A DNA stretch of 64,000 nucleotides. Origin: Escherichia ruysiae (GTDB lineage Bacteria; Pseudomonadota; Gammaproteobacteria; Enterobacterales; Enterobacteriaceae). The stretch's first letter is position 1; every line of letters begins with the position of its first letter. A program made the translations under genes and the position numbers. Shown in pieces: positions 51,367 through 63,365 of the stretch. Under the pieces are notes generated by a model that had not been told where the DNA came from, ran no database searches, and was given only the letters and a program-made list of their open reading frames with translations. Location: NCBI RefSeq assembly GCF_031323975.1, contig NZ_JAVIWS010000001.1:1984001-2048000 (forward strand). Reading direction: 5' to 3'.

Positions 51367-53502
51367 TTACTCGCCCTGTTCAGCAGCCGGAGCTTCCGGT
51401 GCTGCAGCAGGTTGAGACTGCTCAGTCGCTTCTTTAATGCTCAGACGGATACGGCCCTGGCGATCAACTTCCAGAACTTTCACCGGCACTTCCTGACCCA
51501 TCTGCAGGTAATCGGTCACTTTCTCAACGCGTTTGTCAGCGATCTGAGAGATGTGTACCAGACCTTCTTTACCGCCACCGATGGCAACAAAGGCGCCAAA
51601 GTCAACGATACGGGTCACTTTACCATTGTAGACGCGGCCCACTTCGATTTCTGCAGTGATCTCTTCGATACGACGAATAGCATGTTTCGCTTTCTCGCCG
51701 TCGGTCGCTGCGATCTTCACAGTACCGTCATCTTCGATTTCGATGGTTGTGCCGGTTTCTTCGGTCAGGGCACGGATAACAGAACCGCCTTTACCGATAA
51801 CGTCTTTGATCTTGTCTGGGTTGATCTTGATGGTATGGATACGCGGAGCGAACTCAGAGATATCGCCACGTGGCGCGTTGATCGCCTGTTCCATTACGCC
51901 CAGGATATGCAGACGCGCACCTTTAGCCTGGTTCAGCGCAACCTGCATGATCTCTTTGGTGATACCTTCAATTTTGATATCCATCTGCAATGCAGAGATA
52001 CCGTCGCGGGAACCCGCAACTTTGAAGTCCATATCGCCCAGATGGTCTTCGTCACCCAGAATGTCAGACAGTACAACGTAGTTGTCGCCTTCTTTCACCA
52101 GACCCATTGCGATACCCGCAACGGCGGCTTTGATCGGCACACCTGCGTCCATCAGCGCCAGAGAAGCGCCGCACACGGAAGCCATAGAAGAGGAACCGTT
52201 GGATTCGGTGATTTCAGACACAACACGTACGGTGTACGGGAATTTGTCCATATCCGGCATTACAGCCAGCACGCCACGCTTCGCCAGACGACCGTGACCA
52301 ATTTCACGACGCTTCGGAGAACCGACCATGCCAGTTTCGCCTACGGAGTACGGAGGGAAGTTGTAGTGGAACAGGAAGGTATCGGTACGCTCGCCCATCA
52401 GTTCATCAAGAACCTGCGCGTCACGTGCAGTACCCAGCGTTGCGGTAACCAGCGCCTGAGTTTCACCACGGGTGAACAGCGCAGAACCGTGAGTACGCGG
52501 CAGCACGCCAGTACGGACATCCAGACCACGGATCATATCTTTTTCACGACCGTCGATACGCGGTTCGCCTGCCAGTACGCGGCTACGAACAACATTTTTC
52601 TCGATAGCGTGCAGAATTTCACCCAGTTCGTTTTCGTCCAGGGTTTCGTCTTCAGCAAGCAGCGTCGCGATGGTTTCAGATTTGATCACGTCAACCTGTG
52701 CATAACGCTCTTGTTTGTCGGTGATGCGGTAAGCATCGCTCAGACGAGCTTCAGCCAGTGCAGCAACGCGTGCGTTCAGCTCTTCGTTTACCGGCTCCGG
52801 CTGCCAGTCCCAACGCGGTTTACCGGCTTCTTTCACCAGTTCATTGATGTTCTGAATAACAACCTGCTGTTGTTCATGACCGAACACCACTGCGCCCAGC
52901 ATCTGGTCTTCGCTCAGCAGTTCAGCTTCAGATTCAACCATCAGTACAGCGGCTTCAGTACCCGCAACAACCAGATCCAGTTTGCTCTCTTTCAGCTCGT
53001 CCTGGGTCGGGTTCAATACGTACTGATCATTGATGTAACCCACACGGGCAGCACCAATCGGACCATTGAACGGAATACCAGACAGAGACAGTGCTGCAGA
53101 AGCACCAATCATCGCGACGATATCCGGGTTAACCTGCGGGTTAACAGAAACCACGGTGGCGATAACCTGAACTTCGTTGACGAAGCCTTCCGGGAACAGC
53201 GGGCGAATCGGGCGGTCAATCAGACGCGCGATCAGGGTTTCGCCTTCGCTTGGGCGGCCTTCACGACGGAAGAAGCTACCCGGGATACGACCAGCAGCGT
53301 AGGTACGCTCCTGATAGTTAACGGTCAGTGGGAAGAAATCCTGACCTGGTTTGGCTTTTTTCTGACCAACAACGGTAACGAATACCGCAGTGTCATCCAT
53401 GCTAACCATAACAGCGGCAGTGGCTTGACGCGCCATCATGCCAGTTTCCAGAGTTACGGTGTGTTGACCGTACTGGAATTTACGAACGATCGGATTAAGC
53501 AA
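51367..53502 (-). CDS. pnp: Polynucleotide phosphorylase PNPase
   Basis: A 711-residue phosphorolytic 3'-5' exoribonuclease of the degradosome. Two RNase PH domains are joined by a helical linker (about residues 1-545), followed by a KH domain with [12 protein letters not shown] and an S1 domain with [20 protein letters not shown]. The start is TTG at 53502 with AAAGGAT upstream, a known unusual start. The gene autoregulates through its leader, which is cut by RNase III (53576-53633). Confidence 0.97.
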   Translation of the reverse strand: MLNPIVRKFQYGQHTVTLETGMMARQATAAVMVSMDDTAVFVTVVGQKKAKPGQDFFPLTVNYQERTYAAGRIPGSFFRREGRPSEGETLIARLIDRPIRPLFPEGFVNEVQVIATVVSVNPQVNPDIVAMIGASAALSLSGIPFNGPIGAARVGYINDQYVLNPTQDELKESKLDLVVAGTEAAVLMVESEAELLSEDQMLGAVVFGHEQQQVVIQNINELVKEAGKPRWDWQPEPVNEELNARVAALAEARLSDAYRITDKQERYAQVDVIKSETIATLLAEDETLDENELGEILHAIEKNVVRSRVLAGEPRIDGREKDMIRGLDVRTGVLPRTHGSALFTRGETQALVTATLGTARDAQVLDELMGERTDTFLFHYNFPPYSVGETGMVGSPKRREIGHGRLAKRGVLAVMPDMDKFPYTVRVVSEITESNGSSSMASVCGASLALMDAGVPIKAAVAGIAMGLVKEGDNYVVLSDILGDEDHLGDMDFKVAGSRDGISALQMDIKIEGITKEIMQVALNQAKGARLHILGVMEQAINAPRGDISEFAPRIHTIKINPDKIKDVIGKGGSVIRALTEETGTTIEIEDDGTVKIAATDGEKAKHAIRRIEEITAEIEVGRVYNGKVTRIVDFGAFVAIGGGKEGLVHISQIADKRVEKVTDYLQMGQEVPVKVLEVDRQGRIRLSIKEATEQSQPAAAPEAPAAEQGE

Positions 53503-53700
53503 TGTAATATCCTTTCTCTTTCTTAGACAGCACCTTAACGGCGCTGGTGTTAATACCCGATCTTCTGCGCATCCTCGCGACTAATGACAACCCTAACCCA
53601 GCCTGATGTGGGTAAAGCCTCTCATTAGCCGCGCGAACCTCTGCAACGGAAGATCATTCATAGCAACAATACATTAGTTTCCAGTGAATTGCTGCCGTTA
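53503..53700 (-). promoter_or_regulatory. pnp leader with RNase III-type stem
   Basis: The arms CGCGACTAATGA (53576-53587) and TCATTAGCCGCG (53622-53633) pair in the pnp leader, matching the known hairpin cut by RNase III, after which PNPase destabilises its own message. In K-12 a small RNA, SraG, is encoded on the opposite strand of this region; I cannot confirm its ends from sequence. Confidence 0.75.
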
Positions 53701-53710
53701 GCTTGAAAAA

Positions 53711-53731
53711 AGGGGCCACTCAGGCCCCTTT
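53711..53731 (-). terminator. rpsO terminator
   Basis: An AGGGGCCTGAGTGGCCCCTT-type stem with a TTTTTT run on the minus strand, 17 bases after the rpsO stop. Partial read-through feeds pnp. Confidence 0.9.
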
Positions 53732-53748
53732 TCTGAAACTCGCAAGAA

Positions 53749-54114
<366 letters not shown>

Positions 54115-54166
54115 TTAAGCGGCAGTATTCTACTCGTAGCGACCTGTTATCGCAAGACGGTTAACA

Positions 54167-55111
54167 TTACGCCGGGTATTCAACCACCAGGCGACGAGGC
54201 GCGACACGGCCTTCATCGTCAATTTCGCCCATACCGATAAACTTGCCGTTCTCACCTTCTGTAACACGAACCAGTCCTTCCAGCGGCGCACCAGATGTAC
54301 GAACCGGGTTACCATTTTTGAAGTAAACAGAAGATGTTAACGGAAGATTCACTACCGGGTAGTCCGAAGCTGGACTGTCCATTGGCATCAATAATGGATC
54401 AAGCAATTGTGCCGCCGGAATCTCTTGCTGTTCAGCTTGCTCAACCAGTTCACGCAGATGTTCCAGAGTCACCATCCGTTCGACTGGATATTTACTTACT
54501 GCCAGACGGCGCAGGTAAATAACATGCGCGCCACAGCCGAGTTTTTCACCCAGGTCGTCAATGATGGTGCGGATATAGGTGCCTTTTGAGCAATGAATTT
54601 CCAGTTCCAGCTCATTGCCTTCATGACGAATAAACAGCAGTTCATAAACGGTAATCGGACGCGCTTCGCGTGGGACTTCAATGCCCTGACGCGCGTACTC
54701 ATACAGTTTTTTGCCCTGATATTTCAGCGCCGAATACATCGAAGGGATCTGTTCGATATCGCCACGGAACGTATCCAGTGCTGCCGCCAGTTGCTCTGCA
54801 CTAAAGGTTACCGGACGCTCCTCAACGATTTGTCCGTCAGCGTCGGAAGTATCGGTACGCTGCCCAAGACGCGCAATCACCCGATAACGTTTGTCGGAGT
54901 CCAGCAGATACTGGGAAAACTTCGTCGCTTCCCCAAGGCAAATCGGTAACATGCCGGTTGCCAGCGGATCCAGCGCGCCGGTGTGTCCGGCACGGTTGGC
55001 GTTATAAATGCGTTTCACTTTTTGCAGCGCATCGTTGCTGGACATACCCTGCGGTTTATCCAGCAACAAAACGCCGTTAATGTCGCGACCGCGACGACGA
55101 GGACGACTCAT
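54167..55111 (-). CDS. truB: tRNA pseudouridine-55 synthase TruB
   Basis: A 314-residue pseudouridine synthase acting on U55 of tRNAs. The catalytic aspartate is D48 in [14 protein letters not shown]; a C-terminal PUA-like domain follows (residues about 250-314). Its ATG shares a base with the rbfA stop (TAATG), so translation is coupled. Confidence 0.97.
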   Translation of the reverse strand: MSRPRRRGRDINGVLLLDKPQGMSSNDALQKVKRIYNANRAGHTGALDPLATGMLPICLGEATKFSQYLLDSDKRYRVIARLGQRTDTSDADGQIVEERPVTFSAEQLAAALDTFRGDIEQIPSMYSALKYQGKKLYEYARQGIEVPREARPITVYELLFIRHEGNELELEIHCSKGTYIRTIIDDLGEKLGCGAHVIYLRRLAVSKYPVERMVTLEHLRELVEQAEQQEIPAAQLLDPLLMPMDSPASDYPVVNLPLTSSVYFKNGNPVRTSGAPLEGLVRVTEGENGKFIGMGEIDDEGRVAPRRLVVEYPA

Positions 55112-55512
55112 TAGTCCTCCTTGCTGTCGTCCGGGTTAACACGACGTTCTTCGTCATGTTTGACCACGCTGGTCACCAGGTTTGACATACGCATCCCTTC
55201 AACCAATGAGTTGTCGTAGAAGAAGGTCAGTTCCGGCACGATACGCAGGCGCATCGCTTTGCCCAGCAGGCTGCGGATGAAACCAGAGGCTTCCTGCAAC
55301 GCTTTGATGCCTGCTTTAACCGCGTCTTCATCTTTGTCGTTAAGGAACGTCACATATACTTTCGCATACGCCAGGTCACGAGACATTTCGACACCGGAAA
55401 CGGTGGTCATCATGCCCAGACGAGGATCTTTAATTTCGCGTTGCAGGATGAGAGCGATCTCTTTTTGCATTTCCTGCGCTACGCGCTGCGGGCGACCAAA
55501 TTCTTTCGCCAT
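55111..55512 (-). CDS. rbfA: 30S ribosome-binding factor RbfA
   Basis: A 133-residue KH-fold cold-shock protein that assists 16S rRNA maturation. The start is [11 protein letters not shown] after GGAGAA; a 10-codon longer reading is not supported. Conserved regions include [26 protein letters not shown]. It lies between infB and truB, and the leader contains a terminator-like hairpin. Confidence 0.96.
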
Positions 55513-55530
55513 AATAAATTCTCCTGACAA

Positions 55531-55553
55531 AAAAGGGGCCATAAGCCCCTTTT
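55531..55553 (-). terminator. Internal terminator between infB and rbfA
   Basis: AAAAGGGGC / GCCCCTTTT stem followed on the minus strand by TTTTTT. It lies 18 bases upstream of rbfA within the operon, so it is probably partial. Confidence 0.75.
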
Positions 55554-55586
55554 TAAAATTAATTTCAGGTGGAAGGGCTGTTCACA

Positions 55587-55663
55587 TAGGCCTGAGAAGA
55601 CGCGCCAGCGTCGCATCAGGCAATCCATGCCGGATGCGGCGTAAACGCCTTATCCCGCATGGA
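55587..55663. repeat. REP pair (BIME) after infB
   Basis: AGGCCTGAGAAGACGCGCC with AGCGTCGCATCAGGC, then TGCCGGATGCGGCG with CGCCTTATCCCGCA form two inverted REP units in the infB-rbfA spacer. Confidence 0.85.
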
Positions 55664-55675
55664 ACCCTAAAAACC

Positions 55676-58348
55676 TTAAGCGATGGTACGTTGGATCTCG
55701 ATGATTTCGAATACTTCGATCACATCGCCAGTGCGGACGTCGTTGTAGTTCTTAACGCCGATACCACATTCCATACCGTTACGGACTTCGTTAACGTCAT
55801 CTTTGAAGCGGCGCAGGGACTCCAGCTCGCCTTCGTAGATAACCACGTTGTCGCGCAGAACGCGGATCGGGTTGTGACGTTTAACCACACCTTCGGTAAC
55901 CATACAGCCTGCGATGGCGCCGAATTTCGGTGATTTGAACACGTCACGCACTTCTGCCAGACCGATGATCTGCTGTTTCAGTTCCGGAGACAGCATACCG
56001 CTCATCGCCGCTTTAACTTCATCGATCAGGTTATAGATGACGGAGTAGTAACGCAGATCCAGGCTTTCCGCTTCAATCACTTTACGCGCAGAGGCATCAG
56101 CACGAACGTTGAAGCCAACCAGAATCGCGTTGGATGCAGCCGCCAGGGTCGCGTCGGTTTCGGTGATACCACCTACGCCAGAACCGATGATCTTCACTTT
56201 AACTTCGTCAGTAGACAGTTTCAGCAAGGAATCGGAAATCGCTTCCACAGAACCCTGAACGTCAGCCTTCAGTACGATGTTCACTTCATGAACTTCGCCT
56301 TCGGTCATGTTGGCGAACATGTTCTCGAGTTTAGATTTCTGCTGACGCGCCAGTTTAACTTCACGGAATTTGCCCTGACGGTACAGTGCAACTTCACGAG
56401 CTTTCTTCTCGTCACGAACAACGGTAACTTCGTCACCCGCAGCCGGAACACCGGACAGGCCAAGGATTTCCACCGGAATGGACGGGCCTGCTTCCAGCAC
56501 TTCCTGACCGAGTTCGTTACGCATTGCACGAACACGACCGTATTCGAAGCCACACAGAACGATGTCGCCCTTGTGCAGAGTACCTTCACGTACCAGTACA
56601 GTTGCAACCGGACCACGACCTTTATCGAGGAAGGATTCGATGACCGCACCGCTCGCCATCCCGTTACGCACGGCTTTCAGTTCCAGAACTTCAGCCTGCA
56701 GCAGGATCGCATCCAGCAGTTCGTCGATACCTGTACCTGCTTTTGCAGATACGTGTACGAACTGGCTTTCACCGCCCCACTCTTCCGGCAGAATGCCGTA
56801 CTGGGACAGTTCGTTCTTAACGCGATCCGGATCGGCTTCTGGCTTATCGATTTTGTTCACAGCAACCACAACCGGCACACCCGCCGCTTTCGCGTGCTGG
56901 ATTGCTTCAATGGTCTGCGGCATTACGCCGTCATCTGCAGCGACAACCAGAACTACGATATCCGTTGCCTGCGCACCACGTGCACGCATTGAAGTAAACG
57001 CGGCGTGCCCCGGGGTGTCCAGGAAGGTGATCATGCCGTTTTCAGTTTCAACGTGGTATGCACCGATGTGCTGGGTAATGCCACCTGCTTCGCCAGAGGC
57101 CACTTTCGTTGAACGAATGTAGTCCAGCAGGGAGGTTTTACCGTGGTCAACGTGACCCATGATGGTCACGACCGGCGCGCGCGGTTCAGCCGCAGCGCCA
57201 GTATCACGGTCGCTCATTACCGCTTCTTCCAGTTCGTTTTCACGACGCAGGATAACTTTGTGACCCATCTCTTCGGCAACCAGCTGTGCGGTTTCCTGGT
57301 CGATGACCTGGTTGATGGTTGCCATTGCGCCCAGTTTCATCATCGCTTTGATGACCTGAGAGCCTTTAACCGCCATCTTGTTCGCCAGTTCGCCAACGGT
57401 GATGGTTTCGCCGATCACCACGTCACGGTTAACGGCCTGAGCTGGCTTCTGGAAGCCCTGCTGCAGTGAAGAACCTTTACGTTTTCCGCCTTTACCGCCA
57501 CGTACTGCTGCGCGCGCTTCTTCGCGATCGGCCTTAGATTCAGAGTGTTTGTTGCCTTTTTTCGGACGCGCTGCTTTCGCGTTACGACCACGGCCACGGC
57601 CGCCTTCGACTTCACGATCGCTTTCGTCTTCTGCCTGGCGAGCATGTTGAGAGGTTGTAACGTGATAATCGCTGGAATCTTCGGTCGGTTCCGCGCTATC
57701 AGTCCATTTGTTTTCTTCCGCCATACGACGTGCTTCTTCAGCAACGCGACGTGCTTCTTCTTCGAGTTTACGACGCGCTTCTTCTTCAGCTTTACGCTTG
57801 AGCTCTGCAGCTTCCTGCTCACGGCGGGCTTTTTCAGCCTGGGCGTTTTTAGTCATATCGTCTTGTTGATTGCTCACTTTGTCTTTTTCCGCAGCTTCAC
57901 GTTTCGCTTGTTCAGCGGCTTCACGTTTAGCTTGTTCTGCGGCCTCACGTTCAGCTTTTTGTTGCGCCTCGCGTTTGGCCAATTCTTCTGCCTCACGACG
58001 GGCTTGCTCTTCCGCTTCACGCTGCGCTTGCTCTTCCGCTGCAAGGCGTTCAGCCTCTTGCGGATCGCGTTTCACAAAGGTGCGTTTCTTGCGGACTTCG
58101 ATTTGTACCGATTTGCTTTTTCCACCGGTACCAGGAATGTTAAGGGTGCTACGTGTTTTACGTTGCAGCGTTAATTTGTCCGGCCCTGAATTTTTCTGAT
58201 TCAGGTGGTCAATTAAAGTCTGTTTCTCTTGTGCAGTCACAGAGTCGTCAGCAGACTTCCGGATACCTGCATCAGCAAATTGCTGTACCAGGCGTTCCAC
58301 GGAGGTCTGTCGCTCTGCGGCCAGCGTTTTAATCGTTACATCTGTCAT
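55676..58348 (-). CDS. infB: Translation initiation factor IF-2
   Basis: An 890-residue GTPase that delivers initiator tRNA to the 30S subunit. The N-terminal IF2N subdomain is followed by a long charged region of repeated [18 protein letters not shown] blocks, then the G domain with [15 protein letters not shown] near residue 398, DTPGHAAF and NKIDK, and domains II-IV. In K-12 shorter forms arise from internal starts near codons 158 and 165. It follows nusA by 24 bases. Confidence 0.97.
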   Translation of the reverse strand: MTDVTIKTLAAERQTSVERLVQQFADAGIRKSADDSVTAQEKQTLIDHLNQKNSGPDKLTLQRKTRSTLNIPGTGGKSKSVQIEVRKKRTFVKRDPQEAERLAAEEQAQREAEEQARREAEELAKREAQQKAEREAAEQAKREAAEQAKREAAEKDKVSNQQDDMTKNAQAEKARREQEAAELKRKAEEEARRKLEEEARRVAEEARRMAEENKWTDSAEPTEDSSDYHVTTSQHARQAEDESDREVEGGRGRGRNAKAARPKKGNKHSESKADREEARAAVRGGKGGKRKGSSLQQGFQKPAQAVNRDVVIGETITVGELANKMAVKGSQVIKAMMKLGAMATINQVIDQETAQLVAEEMGHKVILRRENELEEAVMSDRDTGAAAEPRAPVVTIMGHVDHGKTSLLDYIRSTKVASGEAGGITQHIGAYHVETENGMITFLDTPGHAAFTSMRARGAQATDIVVLVVAADDGVMPQTIEAIQHAKAAGVPVVVAVNKIDKPEADPDRVKNELSQYGILPEEWGGESQFVHVSAKAGTGIDELLDAILLQAEVLELKAVRNGMASGAVIESFLDKGRGPVATVLVREGTLHKGDIVLCGFEYGRVRAMRNELGQEVLEAGPSIPVEILGLSGVPAAGDEVTVVRDEKKAREVALYRQGKFREVKLARQQKSKLENMFANMTEGEVHEVNIVLKADVQGSVEAISDSLLKLSTDEVKVKIIGSGVGGITETDATLAAASNAILVGFNVRADASARKVIEAESLDLRYYSVIYNLIDEVKAAMSGMLSPELKQQIIGLAEVRDVFKSPKFGAIAGCMVTEGVVKRHNPIRVLRDNVVIYEGELESLRRFKDDVNEVRNGMECGIGVKNYNDVRTGDVIEVFEIIEIQRTIA

Positions 58349-58372
58349 GCTGTTCCTTCCTGCTACAGTTTA

Positions 58373-59860
58373 TTACGCTTCGTCACCGAACCAGCAAATA
58401 TTACGGGCAGCCATAATCAGTGCTCCGGCTTTTTCGTCGGTCAACCCTTCGATATCAGCCAGATCATCAATGCCCTGTTCGGCGAGATCTTCCAGCGTAC
58501 AAACGCCACGGGCGGCCAGTTTGAATGCCAAATCACGATCCATCCCTTCAAGGTTCAGCAGATCGTCAGCCGGTTTGTTATCACCGAGGCTTTCTTCCTG
58601 GGCCTGTGCAATGGTGGCCAGTGCATTTTTAGCACGCTCGCGCAGTGCTTCAACAGTCGGCTCATCAAGGCCTTCAATTTCCAACAGCTCTTTCATCGGC
58701 ACATAGGCCAGTTCTTCCAGCGTCGAGAAGCCTTCTTCTACCAGGACAGTGGCAAAGTCTTCGTCAATGTCGAGATAACGGGTGAAGGTATCGATCGCTG
58801 CGTGTGCTTCCGCCTGATGTTTAGCCTGCAGGTCGTCAACGGTCATTACGTTGAGTTCCCAACCACTCAGCTGCGAAGCCAGACGCACGTTCTGACCGTT
58901 ACGGCCAATTGCTTGCGCCAGATTACCAGCTTCAACGGCGATATCCATGGTGTGTTTATCTTCATCCACCACGATAGAAGCAACGTCTGCCGGTGCCATT
59001 GCATTAATAACGAACTGCGCCGGGTTATCATCCCACAGGACGATATCGATACGCTCGCCGCCAAGCTCGGTGGAAACTGCCTGAACACGGGCACCACGCA
59101 TACCGACACAAGCACCTACTGGATCGATACGTTTATCGTTGGTTTTCACCGCGATTTTCGCACGAGAGCCAGGATCGCGAGCGGCAGCTTTAATTTCAAT
59201 CACTTCTTCGCCGATTTCCGGCACTTCAATGCGGAACAGTTCGATCAGCATTTCCGGTTTGGAACGGGTGACGAAAAGCTGCGCGCCACGCGCTTCCGGG
59301 CGAACGGAATAAAGCACGCCACGAACGCGGTCGCCAGGGCGGAAGTTTTCACGCGGCAGCATGTCTTCACGCAGGATGACAGCTTCAGCATTGTTACCCA
59401 GATCCAGAGAGATGTTATCGCGGTTTACTTTTTTCACCACGCCGGTGATGATTTCACCTTCGTGTTCACGGAACTGATCAACAACCATCGCGCGTTCGGC
59501 TTCACGAACTTTTTGCACGATAACCTGTTTTGCCGTCTGGGTCGTAATGCGGTCAAAGGTGACAGACTCAATCTGATCTTCAACGTAATCGCCCAGGTTC
59601 AGGCTTTCATCTTCAAAACGCGCAGCTTCAAGGGTGATTTCTTTGGTCGGCTGTGTGACTTCATCAACAATCAGCCAGCGACGGAAGGTGTCAAAATCAC
59701 CACTTTTGCGATCGATCTGTACGCGAACGTCGATCTCTTGTTCATATTTTTTCTTGGTTGCTGTAGCCAACGCGCTTTCCAACGCTTCGAAAATTTTCTC
59801 GCGAGGCAGCGCCTTTTCATTGGAGACGGCTTCAACTACAGCCAAAATTTCTTTGTTCAT
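58373..59860 (-). CDS. nusA: Transcription termination/antitermination factor NusA
   Basis: A 495-residue RNA polymerase-binding factor: N-terminal polymerase-binding domain, S1 domain ([22 protein letters not shown]), two KH domains ([28 protein letters not shown]) and two C-terminal acidic repeats. It affects pausing, termination and antitermination. It lies 27 bases after rimP. Confidence 0.97.
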   Translation of the reverse strand: MNKEILAVVEAVSNEKALPREKIFEALESALATATKKKYEQEIDVRVQIDRKSGDFDTFRRWLIVDEVTQPTKEITLEAARFEDESLNLGDYVEDQIESVTFDRITTQTAKQVIVQKVREAERAMVVDQFREHEGEIITGVVKKVNRDNISLDLGNNAEAVILREDMLPRENFRPGDRVRGVLYSVRPEARGAQLFVTRSKPEMLIELFRIEVPEIGEEVIEIKAAARDPGSRAKIAVKTNDKRIDPVGACVGMRGARVQAVSTELGGERIDIVLWDDNPAQFVINAMAPADVASIVVDEDKHTMDIAVEAGNLAQAIGRNGQNVRLASQLSGWELNVMTVDDLQAKHQAEAHAAIDTFTRYLDIDEDFATVLVEEGFSTLEELAYVPMKELLEIEGLDEPTVEALRERAKNALATIAQAQEESLGDNKPADDLLNLEGMDRDLAFKLAARGVCTLEDLAEQGIDDLADIEGLTDEKAGALIMAARNICWFGDEA

Positions 59861-59887
59861 CGCGGGGTTTTCACCTCATCCAGACTA

Positions 59888-60340
59888 TTAAAAGTGGGGA
59901 ACCAGGTTCGCCTTCTGGATATTACTCAGCGCGAACACTTCATCTTTACCTTCGACGGTAACTGTGATCATTTCACCGTCTACCGCTTTGATAACGCCCT
60001 GCCATTTACGACGGTTTTGTACCGCCATGCGGAGAACCAGAGTCACCTCTTCTCCGACGAAACGGGCGTAGTGTTCAGCCGTGAACAGTGGGCGATCGAG
60101 ACCCGGTGAGGAGACTTCCAGGTTATAAGCAACGGTGATGGGATCTTCAACATCCAACACGGCACTTACCTGGTGGCTCACATCAGCACAATCATCAACA
60201 TTGATGCCATCTTCACTATCAATATAGATGCGCAGTGTGGATGTGCGACCGCGAATAAACTCGATGCCAACCAGTTCAAAACCCAGGGCCTCAACTGGCG
60301 CAGTAATCATCTCTGTTAATTTTTGCTCTAATGTGGACAA
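59888..60340 (-). CDS. rimP: Ribosome maturation factor RimP
   Basis: A 150-residue protein that helps assemble the 30S subunit. The best start is TTG at 60340 ([10 protein letters not shown]), preceded by GGGGGTGGG, giving K-12 length; the same frame extends four codons to another TTG. Family features are [20 protein letters not shown] and [13 protein letters not shown]. It is the first protein gene of metY-rimP-nusA-infB. Confidence 0.94.
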
Positions 60341-60357
60341 GCCCACCCCCAAGACAT

Positions 60358-60378
60358 AAAAAAAGGGCCTAAAGCCCA
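60358..60378 (-). terminator. Second terminator between metY and rimP
   Basis: GGGC-TTTA-GGCCC-type stem followed by TTTTTT on the minus strand, just before the rimP start. With the upstream hairpin it limits read-through into rimP. Confidence 0.7.
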
Positions 60379-60398
60379 GTTATTCTGTAGTCAGATAA

Positions 60399-60424
60399 CA
60401 AAAAACCCCGATAAATCGGGGCTT
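60399..60424 (-). terminator. First terminator after metY
   Basis: GCCCCGATTTATCGGGGT stem-loop followed by TTTTTTG on the minus strand. It ends most metY transcripts, allowing part to continue. Confidence 0.85.
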
Positions 60425-60546
60425 TATATAACTGAACCCTATAACCGCAAATGCGGTCTGGAGCACTTTCCAGAAGGATTTTTTCAAATCCCACTACGAA
60501 GGCCGAAGTCTTCACAGTATATTTGAAAAAGAACTCTAAGGGAAAG

Positions 60547-60623
<77 letters not shown>

Positions 60624-60638
60624 CCTGAAACGTGGCAA

Positions 60639-60667
60639 ATTCTACTCGTTTTGAGTAAAAAATGCAA
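60639..60667 (-). promoter_or_regulatory. Proximal metY promoter
   Basis: TTGCAT, a 17-base spacer and TAGAAT on the minus strand place the start site just before the metY 5' end. Confidence 0.75.
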
Positions 60668-60715
60668 ATACTGCTGGGATTTGGTGTACCGAGACGGGAC
60701 GTAAAATCTGCGGTC

Positions 60716-60745
60716 ATTATAGTGATCTACGCCACATTTTGTCAA
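60716..60745 (-). promoter_or_regulatory. Distal promoter upstream of metY
   Basis: Consensus TTGACA and TATAAT hexamers separated by 18 bases on the minus strand, about 90 bases upstream of metY. It probably adds to expression of metY and the downstream operon. Confidence 0.7.
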
Positions 60746-60882
60746 CATTTATTGCTACTCACGTGAATGGATATCCTGTTCACTTTCATTGATTGAATAA
60801 TTTCTACCTCACCTTACTTCTTTTAAGCGCATTATTTTACAAAAAACGCACTAAACTCTTCCGGTCTCCGATAAAAGATGAT

Positions 60883-60920
60883 TAAATGAAAACTCATTTA
60901 TTTTGCATAAAAATTCAGTT
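60883..60920. promoter_or_regulatory. ARG boxes of argG
   Basis: Two adjacent sites, AAATGAAAACTCATTT and TGCATAAAAATTCA, resemble the 18-base ArgR box and are spaced by about three bases, as at other arginine genes. A third possible box (TTGATTGAATAATTTC) lies near 60788. The region 60668-60970 otherwise holds only the divergent metY and argG promoters. Confidence 0.75.
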
Positions 60921-60922
60921 AG

Positions 60923-62314
<1,392 letters not shown>

Positions 62315-62321
62315 TTCGACG

Positions 62322-62349
62322 TTAACCCTGCCCATCAAGGGCGGGGTTA
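62322..62349 (+). terminator. argG terminator
   Basis: AACCC-T-GCCC / GGGC-G-GGGTT stem with loop ATCAA, followed by ATCTGGATTTCC. It lies eight bases after the argG stop. Confidence 0.75.
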
Positions 62350-62717
62350 TCTGGATTTCCTCTGTAAAATCTTTTCTGACAGTCAAATAAGCAAAGATGT
62401 CATGATTTGCATTAACAATGTGTGCCAGTGAGCAGCGAAGTAGATGTCAACATTGCGGAGTTCATAGCCTTTGAAAAACTCTTTTCCTCACCGCTTATAA
62501 AAACATCACATCTCATTTTACTGGCAACGCCGTCAGAGAGTGCTTTGACACGATGTCATTCATCTTATCCACCCGAACCAGTCAATGGAAAATGATATGC
62601 CTGCTGCCCTTCGGGTCATAGGGAAGGATAAATAACTCGTCATCAAATATCTGCTCATGGGGATGAGCAGAGAAACATGCAGTAACACTGGAGTTTATCT
62701 AGTGGATAAGCCGATGC

Positions 62718-62849
62718 AGAACGCTGAATGAAGTACGGGAAATCACGGAGAAATGGTTATCAGAATATAACTGTGAACGCCCACATGAATCACTGAACAA
62801 TATGACACCAGAGGAATATCGACAGCACCATTATTTGGTGGGGAACTAA
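62718..62849 (+). mobile_element. IS3-family transposase OrfB, C-terminal remnant
   Basis: Forty-three codons and a TAA stop reading RTLNEVREITEKW and YNCERPHESLNNMTPEEYR, the conserved end of IS3-family DDE transposases (the ERPHESL signature). The rest of the transposase, including the first two catalytic aspartates, is missing, as are clear terminal repeats. It marks past insertion next to argG. Confidence 0.8.
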
Positions 62850-62928
62850 AACGGATCTACTTACAACCCCAAACCATCCAGAACTAAGCGCAGAGATGGG
62901 ATCTGGCACACCATCGCTATCATGATAA

Positions 62929-63111
62929 ACCACTTCAGACAATCCTCAGCGCAGTCATGCTCTCGGAACAAAAAGCAGTAAGGTTAGCTATAACGTCTTC
63001 ACACCGGGAGAGCAGACGAAGGTCTATGTCTTTCTTGATGATAAGATGAAGGTGGTAACGACTATTGGTGTATCGCGATATATAGAATTAATTATTTATC
63101 TTAAAATTTAG
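62929..63111 (+). pseudogene. Unidentified open C-terminal fragment
   Basis: An open frame of 60 codons between stops, with no start codon near its beginning. It contains SSKVSYNVFTPGEQTKVY and VFLDDKMKVVTTIGVSRY, which has the composition of real protein. I do not recognise the family. It is probably the end of a gene truncated by the same events that left the IS remnant. Confidence 0.35.
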
Positions 63112-63365
63112 GTGTTAAAATCCTCTATCACTGTAACATATTGCTCGAATCCTCAGCACAAGCCATTCAAATCCCGCCACAACAAACATACGCCCTTTAA
63201 GTGCTTATTGATCGTTTTCATCTATGTCTGTAATCGTTATGATTAGAAAACTTGCTCCAGTGTCGTTTTTGAGAGCTGTCGTGTAATTAGCCGCAACCGC
63301 AATAGTCCCCAAAGGTTATTACGCGAAAAACTTATTGAATTATAAAGAATGATGGAGAGACAACT

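Larger units (their letters stand above)
62350..63365. other. Degenerate accessory stretch after argG
   Basis: About 1 kb without an intact gene. Stops occur in all frames. It contains an IS3-family transposase tail (62718-62849), a 61-codon open tail without a start (62929-63111) and, on the minus strand, a 38-codon open piece (62582-62698, reading FDDELFILPYDPKGSRHIIF). A perfect CTGCTCAT-GGGG-ATGAGCAG palindrome lies at 62651-62670. K-12 carries yhbX (opgE) convergent to argG here; I see no trace of it. Confidence 0.7.

Noticed and set aside
51304..53526. A 740-codon open frame on the plus strand opposite pnp
   Set aside because: It is an antisense shadow of a highly expressed gene; its translation is rich in odd residues and starts and ends in non-coding spacers.
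58229..60109. A 626-codon open frame on the plus strand spanning infB, nusA and rimP
   Set aside because: It crosses three genes on the other strand and is explained by their codon bias.
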